From positions 310,001-374,000 of the forward strand of contig CAWALU010000012.1 in assembly GCA_963782985.1 (NCBI GenBank): 64,000 bases of DNA, in the 5' to 3' direction. A program made the position numbers and the translations under genes. The DNA is from CAVSWT01 sp963782985. GTDB taxonomy: Bacteria; Bacteroidota; Ignavibacteria; Ignavibacteriales; Ignavibacteriaceae. Positions 18,608 to 27,431 of this stretch are shown here, in pieces (the first letter of the stretch is position 1; each line of letters opens with the position of its first letter). The notes below the pieces were generated by a model. That model did not search any database and was not told the DNA's origin. It saw nothing but the letters and a program-made list of their open reading frames with translations.

Positions 18608-19458
18608 TTTAATTCTCCGTAAACGACTCGTTCAATATTTGCATAATCTTTTTTCATTTTAATATTTATAAAATTATTTTGCTCTAAAATATTTTTGACA
18701 TCATTATGCTGGTCTTTTCCAACTTCAAAAAATATTTTTCCACCGGACTTAAGCAGTTTTTTTGCTTTGCTGGAAATCTCGCGATAAAAAGTTAAACCAT
18801 CATTTTCATCAGTAAGAGCAAAAGACGGTTCATAATTTTTTAGCTCCGGCTGTAATTCACCATAATCTTTTTTAGAAATATAGGGCGGATTTGAAACCAA
18901 AATATCGAATTCATTTTCGTTAAATATAAATCCGTTTAAAATATTTTGACAAATAAAATTTGTTCTTTCATTTACCAAATTATTTTTTGAATTTTCCTCA
19001 GCCATTCCCAATGCTTCGCTGCTTTTATCAATTCCCCATACAATTGAATTTTCCAAATGCTTTGCGATACTTACAGCAATATTTCCGCTGCCTGTGCCAA
19101 TGTCCAAAATTTTTAACGGAATATTTTTAATAGAATTTTCAATAACAGTTTCAACTAATATTTCAGTTTCAGGACGGGGTATTAAAACCGATGGGGCGAC
19201 CTTAAAATCAAGTCCATAAAACTCAACGCTGCCTATAATATATTGAAGCGGCTCGCGCATTCCCCTGCGTTTTAGTAATTCCCGATAAATATTAAGCTCG
19301 TCTTCTTTTAACGGCTGATCAAATTTTAAATAAATATCCAGCCGTTTACATTTTAAAACATGGGCAAGCAGCAGTTCGGCATTTGTTCGAGCAGACTCAA
19401 CTTGCTTTTTATCGAGAAACTCAGTGGATAGATTTATAATTTCTAAAATAGTGTGCAT
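18604..19458 (-). CDS. prmC: peptide chain release factor N5-glutamine methyltransferase
   Basis: PrmC methylates the Gln of the GGQ motif in release factors RF1/RF2 using S-adenosylmethionine. The N-terminal helical domain spans about residues 1-85. The Rossmann domain starts at 'LDIGTGSGNIAVSIA' (about 118-132), and the substrate-binding 'NPPYI' is at about 190-194. 'VLIPRPETE' is also diagnostic. Length (284 aa) is typical. It is not next to prfA here; it sits upstream of dtd in the long minus-strand operon. An RF2 gene with a GGQ motif is present at 62.7-63.8 kb. Confidence 0.95.
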   Translation of the reverse strand: MHTILEIINLSTEFLDKKQVESARTNAELLLAHVLKCKRLDIYLKFDQPLKEDELNIYRELLKRRGMREPLQYIIGSVEFYGLDFKVAPSVLIPRPETEILVETVIENSIKNIPLKILDIGTGSGNIAVSIAKHLENSIVWGIDKSSEALGMAEENSKNNLVNERTNFICQNILNGFIFNENEFDILVSNPPYISKKDYGELQPELKNYEPSFALTDENDGLTFYREISSKAKKLLKSGGKIFFEVGKDQHNDVKNILEQNNFINIKMKKDYANIERVVYGELK

Positions 19459-19476
19459 GAAAAATTAAGAGCAGTT

Positions 19477-20214
19477 TTATTTATCAAACAAAAAATAATA
19501 GACTAAAATACCAAAATTAATTTGAACAAGCCCAAAGGTAATTCCGCTTATCAAGTCGTATTTTCTCGTTTGATCCAATAATTCCCCGCTGCCGGTGAAT
19601 TGATATTCATCAAATTTTTTATCGGCTTTTAGTTTGTAGTACGCTGTAGCTCCGCCCAGAGCGACTAAACTTCCCAACAAGATTTTAAATTCCGTCGTCA
19701 CAAAAAAACTTTCAGAAATTTCTTTACCGTTAAAAAGCTGTTCTAAAGAGATTGTTTTATTTTCTTCAATTTGGTTGATAGTTATGTATTTATCTTTAAA
19801 TCCGTTCTTCTTTAAAAGAAGATTTTGATTTTCAGCTTTTAATTTTAATGGAGTGTGTCCAATCAATTTATCATCATTAAAAACATAAGCGTCTGCAGGA
19901 TTTGTCTGTAAGTAAACTGAACCGTAAAAATTGTAGTCTATTTTTTTTTCTTCGCAATTAATAATTTGAATGGTATCGATAAAACTTTTTGCGTTCCAAT
20001 TTTCTGAGCTCTCGCTAACCTTTATTAAATATTTTCCATTATCAACTTCCTTTGAAATATTTCCATTCCCAATAAATTCATTATTAATAAAGATAAGCGA
20101 ACTATCATTATTTGTGTGGATAGATACTTTACCTTTACATTCCTGAGCCTTAGTAATGCCGAATGAGAGAATGCCGAAAAATATAAACAGGAATATTATA
20201 TTATTTAAATTCAT
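19477..20214 (-). CDS. PEGA-domain membrane protein
   Basis: A 245-aa envelope protein. The start at 20214 is chosen because it gives a clean signal peptide ('IIFLFIFFGILSFGITKAQ'); the open frame extends ten codons further. Residues about 28-85 and 93-155 form PEGA-like beta modules. The second has the classic 'GSVYLQTNPADAYVFNDDKL' and 'GHTPLKL' pattern seen in surface-layer and secreted proteins. Two C-terminal hydrophobic segments (about 175-193 and 222-242) look like membrane helices. It overlaps the end of the BamB-like gene by 14 bases and precedes prmC by 18 bases. Function is unknown; envelope association is inferred. Confidence 0.7.
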   Translation of the reverse strand: MNLNNIIFLFIFFGILSFGITKAQECKGKVSIHTNNDSSLIFINNEFIGNGNISKEVDNGKYLIKVSESSENWNAKSFIDTIQIINCEEKKIDYNFYGSVYLQTNPADAYVFNDDKLIGHTPLKLKAENQNLLLKKNGFKDKYITINQIEENKTISLEQLFNGKEISESFFVTTEFKILLGSLVALGGATAYYKLKADKKFDEYQFTGSGELLDQTRKYDLISGITFGLVQINFGILVYYFLFDK

Positions 20215-21406
20215 ACGCCGCCAAGATTCCATTATCATAACCAATGAATAAAATATTTTTAGAATAGACAGGAGTAAGCTTAACTCTGCCGTCCAAAATT
20301 ATTGTCTTAATTAATTCTCCGTCGCTTTTATTTATAAACAACAAACGCGTATCAATCCCGGGCAGCGCTATTATATTATTTGAAACAAGCGGAGTTATAC
20401 CAAACGCGTTGTCAAATTTTGTTTTCCAATTAAGAGTATGAGTTTTTATATCAATTGAAAATAATTCTCCTTTTAAATTTCCGACGTAAATATTTTTTCC
20501 ATCATTAACCGGAGTCATAATTATTCTTCCGCCAGTATCAAATTTCCAAATTATTTTTCCTGACAAGAGATCAATCTCATATAACAAGCCATTGTCGTTG
20601 CCAATATAAACTGAGTTATCAATTATTGTCGGCGAGGCAAAAAAAGTTTTTCCAATTGCCGTTTTATATTTTATCTTGCCGCTTACTGCATCAATTCCAA
20701 TAAGCTCTCCTTTGTCATTTCCAAAAACGATTACATCATTTTTTAGAGCGGGTGAAGAATGAGTAAAAACTTTTGTATCCAGCTTCCAGCTTTCAAAACC
20801 GTAAACGTCATATTTATAAACGACGCCGTCCTCAGTAATAAAAACAATACCATCGTCAGCTTTAATAATTTCCGAAGTAACTCGTCCTTTTATGTATGAT
20901 TCGCGGAATATTTTTGCGTTCTTGTAATCATAGTATTGCAGTATAGATTCATTATCTTTTTTTACCGCTGAAATTACAATTACAATATTTTTATTTAATA
21001 CGGGCGTCGTAAAAACTGCGTTGCCAATTTTTAACTTTCCCACTTGTTTTCCATTATCAATATTAAAACAATAAACTCTGCCTGAAAGATCATTGATAAA
21101 AACCAGATCGCTGTAAACGCTCACCGAAGAATTTATGAAGCTTCCGTTAATATCCGTTTCCCATTTTTTTAAAAGAGAATCAGAAAAAACCGCATCCGTA
21201 TAAAATGTACGTGAAGGATTTTCGCCAAACATAGAATAAGGATTAGAATCTTCTTTTACATCGTATTGAATTTTTGAAGATGCGCATCCTGCTATTAATA
21301 ATGAAATAAAAGTAATAAATATTTTAAACCATAATATTTCAAAATGTGTTTTAAAAATTTTTTTACTCGATGATGAATGAAGATTATGTTTTTTCAAAAA
21401 TCCCAT
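20201..21406 (-). CDS. PQQ-type beta-propeller lipoprotein (BamB-like)
   Basis: A 401-aa lipoprotein. An unusually long N-terminal region precedes a hydrophobic segment and lipobox 'LIAGC' (Cys at about 41). From about residue 85 to the end, repeated blades of the PQQ/quinoprotein type occur. Examples are 'DLSGRVYCFNIDNGKQVG', 'NDKGELIGIDAVSGKIKYK', 'NDNGLLYEIDLLSGKIIWKF' and 'NLKGELFSIDIKTHTLNWK'. No PQQ-binding or dehydrogenase residues are evident, so it resembles BamB, the propeller subunit of the outer-membrane assembly machine. It overlaps the barrel-fusion gene upstream and the PEGA gene downstream, suggesting shared envelope work. The BamB role itself is inference. Confidence 0.75.
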   Translation of the reverse strand: MGFLKKHNLHSSSSKKIFKTHFEILWFKIFITFISLLIAGCASSKIQYDVKEDSNPYSMFGENPSRTFYTDAVFSDSLLKKWETDINGSFINSSVSVYSDLVFINDLSGRVYCFNIDNGKQVGKLKIGNAVFTTPVLNKNIVIVISAVKKDNESILQYYDYKNAKIFRESYIKGRVTSEIIKADDGIVFITEDGVVYKYDVYGFESWKLDTKVFTHSSPALKNDVIVFGNDKGELIGIDAVSGKIKYKTAIGKTFFASPTIIDNSVYIGNDNGLLYEIDLLSGKIIWKFDTGGRIIMTPVNDGKNIYVGNLKGELFSIDIKTHTLNWKTKFDNAFGITPLVSNNIIALPGIDTRLLFINKSDGELIKTIILDGRVKLTPVYSKNILFIGYDNGILAAYEFK

Positions 21407-24228
21407 CCAAAGAAAAATTGGTAGAATAGGCCCGTTTGAAATTGTTTAAAATTATTTTCAATTTTTTTTCCGATATCATAACGAAGAACAATAGCGCCAA
21501 AAAGATTCATTCTTAAACCTCCGCCTACGCTACCGAGCGTGGTTCTGTAGTCAGTATCCCATGCGCCGCCGGCGTCAAAAAAAGCGGCGCCGCGAATCCC
21601 AAAAAATCCTAATCCAAAAAAAGGAAACTTAACATACACTTGATCAACTAATGGGAATCTAAATTCCATAGAGGAAATCCAAAGTTTTTCGCCTCGAATT
21701 GACCAGCGTGGATATCCGCGCAAATCCCAGCTTCCGCCCATAAAATAACGGCGGGCTTCCTTCCCTTGATTGTAAAAAATTGATCCGCGTAAAGCCAAAG
21801 CGGTTCTCAAGCTCAATCTAAAATAATGTCGAAGGTCGGCAATAAAAGTAAAATAATTTACGTTGCTGTATTTAATATCGCCGGTGTAGCCGAATAAAAT
21901 TCGCGCTCGCGTTCCATCTAAGGGACCTGTTGGTCCCCAAAGCGAGTTATCTAAAACGTAAGAAATAGAATTATTAAGCAGCACAGCTTTTCGTTCGATC
22001 ACTCCTTCAATAACCTGTTTATCGGAATTGGCAATAGTAGCGCCGGCTTCAATTCTTTGAAATTTTGATAAAGGAAAGTTTAAAAGAAAAGTTGCGCCGT
22101 AGCTTCTTTCAAAAAAATATTCATCGGAATCCCTAATGTCATATCGCCGCCCGCTAAAATGAAAAACGCCGTAGCCGAAGTTTGTCCGCTTGCTTAAATC
22201 GATCCGCTGAATAGCAACGTTAAAACTTTTTAGAAAATCACTTTGAACTTCGGCGGTGTTGTAAAGTAAAAAGAAAAAATTATCATCGCCCAGCAAATCG
22301 CTTAAAGAAAAAATAGCTCCGCCGCGAGTACCGTATATAGGATCGGTTGAAAACTGGGTGGCTGCATAATCCAAAGTGTATTCTTTTTCATAACTATATT
22401 TTTGTTTTTCTTTTACGCCGAGATATGTGTCCACCGTCCAATTGCCGTAAGCGGAATCCAAATTAATTTTAACGGTAAAATTAGAATCAGCGTTGGTTTT
22501 TTTTAAATCATATTGATAAAGATTAAACGCGAATTTTTCAAAGCCGGAAAAATATAAAGTAGAATCATTGCCGAATGAAGGATTGTAAACGCTGGTAATA
22601 TAGCTTGTAACCTTTTCAGCGCTTCTTTCAAATTTATCATCGTCTAATTTTATGCGCCACACGTTTCTAACTTTGTCAAAATCAGAAGTGTAGTAAAGAT
22701 ATTCTTTATCGGGAGAAATAATTGGCGAGTGATTATTGCAATTCAGATTTGTTACATAATTAATATTGTGCGTTGAAAGATTGTACAAAAAAATATTTTC
22801 AGTCTTATCAAATTCCCCGGCAGTCCTATCTGAAGAAAATAAAATTTGGTTATCAGTTATTCCGAAAGAAGGGGTTTGATCGCAGTAATAATCGTTAGTA
22901 AGCCGCGTAAGTAAATCAGTTTGAACATCATAAATAAAAATATCTCTAAATCCTTTTTGATCAACGGCGGAAAAAACAACTTTGTTTCCATCGGATGAAA
23001 ACTTTGGCGCAGCTATGCTGATTAAATTTTCATTTTGAAAATCTTTAATAATTTCATCTTCATTAATTGAAAAAAAATGAATTGCATCTGTCTTGCCGGA
23101 ACGCGTTACAAACGCCAGCAACCCATTTTTATTTATATCAATTGCCGCTTCGAACAAATGAAATGATTCCAACTCTTCAGTTTTTTCACCGCGCAAAACA
23201 ATTTCCGGACTTACATCTTCATAAAATATTTCTTCGCTATTATTTTTATCAATTAGCTTAATTCGATAAAGGGATGAATATCCATCGCGGTTTGCGGCAA
23301 AGTATAAGTAATCTTTCCCGTCAACATTAAAATGAACAGGAGAAAAATTAAACCCAAAGTTTGTAATTTTTTTTGCGCCGTTTTCAATCGGACTTTTATC
23401 GCTCATCAGCGGATAATAATTTTTCTTTAAATAATATTCCCACTCGTTATCAATTTCTTGAATGGGTTTTCCGATTGTGTATTCAATGACTTTAATAAAA
23501 TCAGAATACATCCAAATATTATCCATCAGCAGCGGAATTTTTTCTTTACCATATTTCTTTTCCACAAACTCTAAAAAATTTTGTCCTTCTTTATACATTA
23601 AAAAGCTGCCGTAAATTGCGTACATATTTTCAATGTTCACAAAGTAATCATTCAACACTGCATCGCGCATAACCATCTCGGCTTGGTCATCAGATTCGGT
23701 GGACATATACTCTGCAACGCCTTCAGTAAACCAAAGCGGCGGACCGTAATCCTTTGCAATTCGATGGTCGTCAAGCACGTGATAAAATTTGCTCGTGGTA
23801 AAAACGTGAACGAGCTCGTGACGAATTACATGTCTGAAATCATGCAGCGAACCGTTGGAAGGGATAACTACTCTACCTTTTATAAATTCAAAAAAACCGC
23901 CGACGCCTTCGGGAATAAAGCCGGGCGTTACATTCGTCTGCTGAAAATGTAAATGCGTATTATAAAAAATTAATGGAATTCTTCGAGTAACGGTATGATT
24001 TAGTCTTTCGGTAAGCTCGTCAAAAATTTCTTCAGCGTAAGTTCCGCCTATTTCTGCAAGCTCTTCGGTTTCATTGTAATAATAAATATTGAAATGTTTT
24101 GTTTTTAGAACCTTCCAATTCAAATCGGCGTATTGAACTTTATTTCTCCCAAAAAAATAAAATTGGCTGAAAGAAAATTCAGTGAGACCAAGAAATATTA
24201 GAAGAAAAATAGTAAAGAAATTTTTCAA
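21394..24228 (-). CDS. outer-membrane fusion: gluzincin peptidase domain, TolB-like propeller and BamA-like barrel
   Basis: A 944-aa protein with a signal peptide (about 1-21). Residues about 40-260 resemble a peptidase-MA-type domain with zinc motif HELVH (137-141) and a downstream 'WFTEGVAEYM' (167-176) giving the third ligand. Residues about 290-600 hold TolB/PD40-like propeller blades ('SSDGNKVVFSA', 'NQILFSSDRTAGE', 'SPDKEYLYYTSDFD'). The last about 330 residues look like an Omp85-type surface-antigen barrel with 'RRYFMGGSWDLRGYPRW', 'GAAFFDAGGAW' and a terminal Phe typical of BAM substrates. The gene heads the operon with the BamB-like lipoprotein. Whether the peptidase is active is unproven. 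Confidence 0.82.
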   Translation of the reverse strand: MKNFFTIFLLIFLGLTEFSFSQFYFFGRNKVQYADLNWKVLKTKHFNIYYYNETEELAEIGGTYAEEIFDELTERLNHTVTRRIPLIFYNTHLHFQQTNVTPGFIPEGVGGFFEFIKGRVVIPSNGSLHDFRHVIRHELVHVFTTSKFYHVLDDHRIAKDYGPPLWFTEGVAEYMSTESDDQAEMVMRDAVLNDYFVNIENMYAIYGSFLMYKEGQNFLEFVEKKYGKEKIPLLMDNIWMYSDFIKVIEYTIGKPIQEIDNEWEYYLKKNYYPLMSDKSPIENGAKKITNFGFNFSPVHFNVDGKDYLYFAANRDGYSSLYRIKLIDKNNSEEIFYEDVSPEIVLRGEKTEELESFHLFEAAIDINKNGLLAFVTRSGKTDAIHFFSINEDEIIKDFQNENLISIAAPKFSSDGNKVVFSAVDQKGFRDIFIYDVQTDLLTRLTNDYYCDQTPSFGITDNQILFSSDRTAGEFDKTENIFLYNLSTHNINYVTNLNCNNHSPIISPDKEYLYYTSDFDKVRNVWRIKLDDDKFERSAEKVTSYITSVYNPSFGNDSTLYFSGFEKFAFNLYQYDLKKTNADSNFTVKINLDSAYGNWTVDTYLGVKEKQKYSYEKEYTLDYAATQFSTDPIYGTRGGAIFSLSDLLGDDNFFFLLYNTAEVQSDFLKSFNVAIQRIDLSKRTNFGYGVFHFSGRRYDIRDSDEYFFERSYGATFLLNFPLSKFQRIEAGATIANSDKQVIEGVIERKAVLLNNSISYVLDNSLWGPTGPLDGTRARILFGYTGDIKYSNVNYFTFIADLRHYFRLSLRTALALRGSIFYNQGKEARRYFMGGSWDLRGYPRWSIRGEKLWISSMEFRFPLVDQVYVKFPFFGLGFFGIRGAAFFDAGGAWDTDYRTTLGSVGGGLRMNLFGAIVLRYDIGKKIENNFKQFQTGLFYQFFFGWDF

Positions 24229-24346
24229 GCTTCATTCCAAAAGAATAAGATTAGATGATTATTCGCTCGTCAAAAAAATAAGCGAACTCAACTAATCAGT
24301 CAAGATATTTATAATTTCTTTTTTTAGATGAGAGTTGGTAGAGCGC

Positions 24347-25381
24347 TTACTTCAATCTTTCTTTCAAAGTATTAATATTATCTATTTCTGTCGGGTCAAA
24401 GCCGCGGAGAACCGCCGTGTAATATGTAATCCAATCGCCCAAATAAATTAAATCCATCAAACGGAGTTTAAATGTTTCTTCGCTGCTTTCAAGATTTATG
24501 ATTTCGGCTCCCATTTTGCCAGCAAGCTCTGAAGTAATTTGAAATCTTTTTTTAATATGAGGATGATAATCTTTATCAATTATATTAATAATTTTTGTTT
24601 GAAATTGTTTTTCGTTAAATGATTCCCAGCCGATTATTTCGTTATGATTCAGTTCAGGAATAACATTGGTAAAAGCATGCAGCTTGCTGTTTTCATTGAA
24701 CTGACACTTTAACCTGTAACCAACCGCCGAAGTAGAATCGGCGGCGGAATATATAATAGGAACAAATCCAATTATTTTTTCAGCGTAATTGTAAGCGATA
24801 TTTTCTTCTTTCGAAAATTCTATTCCGTTCTCCTTCCAATTTAAAATTATTTTATTTACGCTGGAATCTTGATTAGGAATAATCTCCAACTCTTGAAGTA
24901 TTTTCAGCAGTGAAAAAAAACTAAGCCCTAGCGCATATCTCGGTTGGTAGCCGGGCTTAACCTTAATTAAAGGAATATTATTTTCCTTAGATATTTTTTC
25001 AACTTTGCCCCCAGTGCTTAGGCAGACAATTGAGCAATTGGTTTTTAGAGCTTCATTAAAAACGGAAAGTGTTTCTTCAGTATTACCGGAGTAAGATGAA
25101 ACGACTAACAAAGTATTTTCATTTACAAACGAAGGAAGCGAGTAATTTCTATTTACAATAAAAGGGATTTTTATTTCATCATGTAAAAAATTAAGAATTA
25201 AATCGGCGCTTATTGCAGAGCCGCCTAAGCCTGTAATAACAATGGAGGAAAACTTTTTACCTTTAAGCGATGATAAATCAATTTTATTTTCCCAGGCAAA
25301 TTCAATCTGCTTATATGAGTTTATTAAAACATCAAATTGATTTTGAGGATCGTATTTTTTTACGTAATCAATAATTTTCAT
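24347..25381 (-). CDS. bifunctional phosphoglucose/phosphomannose isomerase
   Basis: A SIS-domain isomerase interconverting fructose-6-phosphate with glucose-6-phosphate or mannose-6-phosphate. The 344-aa length fits the bifunctional family, not classical PGI (about 550 aa). The N-terminal SIS fold has 'VITGLGGSAISADLI' (about 48-62) and the phosphate loop 'SSYSGNTEETLSVF' (about 94-107). The C-terminal 'PELNHNEIIGW' (about 234-244) is the family's catalytic Glu/His region. It is the last gene of the fni-to-isomerase operon, 20 bases after ptsI, putting hexose-phosphate metabolism beside the PTS general proteins. Confidence 0.9.
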   Translation of the reverse strand: MKIIDYVKKYDPQNQFDVLINSYKQIEFAWENKIDLSSLKGKKFSSIVITGLGGSAISADLILNFLHDEIKIPFIVNRNYSLPSFVNENTLLVVSSYSGNTEETLSVFNEALKTNCSIVCLSTGGKVEKISKENNIPLIKVKPGYQPRYALGLSFFSLLKILQELEIIPNQDSSVNKIILNWKENGIEFSKEENIAYNYAEKIIGFVPIIYSAADSTSAVGYRLKCQFNENSKLHAFTNVIPELNHNEIIGWESFNEKQFQTKIINIIDKDYHPHIKKRFQITSELAGKMGAEIINLESSEETFKLRLMDLIYLGDWITYYTAVLRGFDPTEIDNINTLKERLK

Positions 25382-25401
25382 TTTAATCCTATAAAATATT
25401 T

Positions 25402-27168
25402 TTATATAATATTTCTTGTTCTAGTTAAAGAACTATCTTTAAAAAACTTTTCTATCATTTCAATTATTTCGCTTTGCATAGAGCAAGTAAGGCAATCGTC
25501 CGCAAGGTGTTTTGCGCTTTTAAATGTTATTCCTCTTATTATTTTTTTTGCGTAAGGAATTGTTGAAGGAGACATGCTTAAGGAATTCAAGCCTAAACCA
25601 ACGAGCAAAGGAATGGCAAGAGTGTCGGCAGCCATTTCGCCGCAAAGGCTAAGCGGTTTTTTCTGTTTTTTAGATTCTTTAACAATGTAACTTATTGTTC
25701 TTATAACAGCCGGACTAAATTCCTGATAAAGCGAAGACACTAAATCATTCCCTCTATCCACCGCCATTAAATATTGGATTAAATCATTGGTGCCGACGCT
25801 TAAAAAATCAACTTCTGCGGCAAAGACTTCAGCCATAACTGCGGCTGCGGGAACTTCAACCATCATTCCAATTTTTAAATTTTTATCAAAAGGGATATTC
25901 TCTTTTTTCAATTCTGATTTGCACTGTTCAATTATTTTTTTTGATTCTCTAATTTCCGAAACAGCGCTAATCATTGGAATCATAAATTGTATATTTTTAT
26001 GCGCGCTGGCGCGAAGAACCGCTCTTATTTGTGTTCTAAATAATTTTTGATTTTCTAATAAAAGTCTAATTCCTCTTAATCCTAAAAAAGGATTTGGCTC
26101 GTCGTAATCAAAAAATCTAAATTTATCGCCGCCGATATCGAAGGCTCTGATTGTAATTACTTCAGGATAAATTCTTGAAGATAAATTTGTATAAATTTTT
26201 ACCTGCTCTTCTTCAGTGGGAAATTCATTTAACTCTTCAAGAATTTGCTCGGTGCGGTACAGTCCAATACCTTTAGCGCCGCTGGTAACAACAAGAGCAA
26301 TTTCACCCGTTACGTCAACGTTAGCGCTTAGGTGAATTTCAACTCCGTCTTTTGTAACAGCCGGCTCGTCCTTTAGCTCTTCCAAATCTTTCTGAAGTTT
26401 TAAAAGCCGTTCGTATTTTTCTTCAAAAAATTTTTTCTGTTCTTCGTTGGGATTTATAATTATATAACCGTGAAATCCATCGACAATAATTTCGTCATTA
26501 TTTTTTATAACCGCCGAGGCATTATGAGTTCCAACTACCGCGGGAATATTTAACGAGCGAGAAATGATAGCAGCGTGAGAAGTTATTCCGCCGTGGTCAG
26601 TTACAAAACCGCGCACATCGCAGCGCGAAAATAAAATTGTATCGGCGGGCGAGAGGCTTTCCGTTACTACAATAGCGTTGTGAGGAATTTTGGAAATCCA
26701 TCTTTTCTTTTGAAGGTTTCGGATTATTCTATTTTTAATATCTTCAATATCATGCGCTCTTTCTTTCATATATGATTCATTGGAATCACCCATCAAGCGC
26801 TGGTATTTATTTATTTCATCGTTTACAATAAACTCGGGGAGCTTTTTTTCTTTGGTAATTCTTTCTTTAATTTTATTAATTAATACAGGATCGTCAAGAA
26901 TCATCATCTGCGCTTCAAAAATTGAAGCGCGGGCTTCTTCCATTTTTTCTTTGGCGAGGGAAAATATTTTGTTCAGCTCTTTTTTTGATTTTGCTAAAGC
27001 TTCATCAAGGCTGCCTAAAGCCTCGTCCACATCGTCAATATCGCCGTCGTTGACTTGAACAATTTCTTTTGTGAAAAGATACACCGGAGCGATGATAATA
27101 CCAGGCGCGGCGGCAATGCCGGTAATTTTATTTTCCGCTTCATTAAAAATCTGTTTAAAGTTTTTCAC
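25402..27168 (-). CDS. ptsI: phosphoenolpyruvate-protein phosphotransferase (enzyme I)
   Basis: Enzyme I transfers phosphate from PEP to HPr. The 588-aa protein has an N-terminal HPr-binding/phosphohistidine domain with 'GGITSHAAI' (active His198) and a C-terminal TIM-barrel PEP-binding domain. That domain has 'GIGLYRTE', 'MIPMISAVSEIRE', 'FLSVGTNDLIQYLMAVDRGN' and the proton-donor Cys in 'SLCGEMAAD' (about 510). Length is standard. Its start overlaps the ptsH stop by four bases. No enzyme II genes occur nearby, so the pair may regulate rather than transport, or EIIs may lie elsewhere. Confidence 0.96.
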   Translation of the reverse strand: MKNFKQIFNEAENKITGIAAAPGIIIAPVYLFTKEIVQVNDGDIDDVDEALGSLDEALAKSKKELNKIFSLAKEKMEEARASIFEAQMMILDDPVLINKIKERITKEKKLPEFIVNDEINKYQRLMGDSNESYMKERAHDIEDIKNRIIRNLQKKRWISKIPHNAIVVTESLSPADTILFSRCDVRGFVTDHGGITSHAAIISRSLNIPAVVGTHNASAVIKNNDEIIVDGFHGYIIINPNEEQKKFFEEKYERLLKLQKDLEELKDEPAVTKDGVEIHLSANVDVTGEIALVVTSGAKGIGLYRTEQILEELNEFPTEEEQVKIYTNLSSRIYPEVITIRAFDIGGDKFRFFDYDEPNPFLGLRGIRLLLENQKLFRTQIRAVLRASAHKNIQFMIPMISAVSEIRESKKIIEQCKSELKKENIPFDKNLKIGMMVEVPAAAVMAEVFAAEVDFLSVGTNDLIQYLMAVDRGNDLVSSLYQEFSPAVIRTISYIVKESKKQKKPLSLCGEMAADTLAIPLLVGLGLNSLSMSPSTIPYAKKIIRGITFKSAKHLADDCLTCSMQSEIIEMIEKFFKDSSLTRTRNII

Positions 27169-27431
27169 ATTTCGTCAAAGCCTCTATTAAAATAATCTGT
27201 TATTTCTTCTGCGGCTTCCTTTTCATCTTCGCCTTCAAAAGTTAAAGTAACTTCCGATCCCATTTCGGCTGCAAGAGTCATTACGCCGATAATGCTTTTA
27301 GCGTTTATATTCAATCCATCTTTTGAAATGAAAAATTCACATTTGTATTTTGACGCCATCTTTACAATGGTTGCCGCGGGACGGGTGTGCATGCCGGCTT
27401 TATTTTTTATTGTTACTTTATTTTCAATCAT
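27165..27431 (-). CDS. ptsH: phosphocarrier protein HPr
   Basis: HPr receives phosphate from enzyme I on His15 ('NKAGMHTRPAATIV') and passes it on. The 88-aa protein also carries Ser46 within 'NAKSIIGVMTLA', the site phosphorylated by HPr kinase in Gram-positive and some Gram-negative bacteria. Both regulatory positions are therefore present. It starts one base after the polyprenyl synthase stop and overlaps ptsI by four bases, so it is tightly coupled to both. Whether an hprK exists cannot be judged from this window. Confidence 0.95.
   Translation of the reverse strand: MIENKVTIKNKAGMHTRPAATIVKMASKYKCEFFISKDGLNINAKSIIGVMTLAAEMGSEVTLTFEGEDEKEAAEEITDYFNRGFDEM

Noticed and set aside
19618..19628. 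Second GCCGATAA-like box
   Set aside because: It lies inside the PEGA gene with no TAAA at the right spacing, so it is not a sigma-28 promoter.
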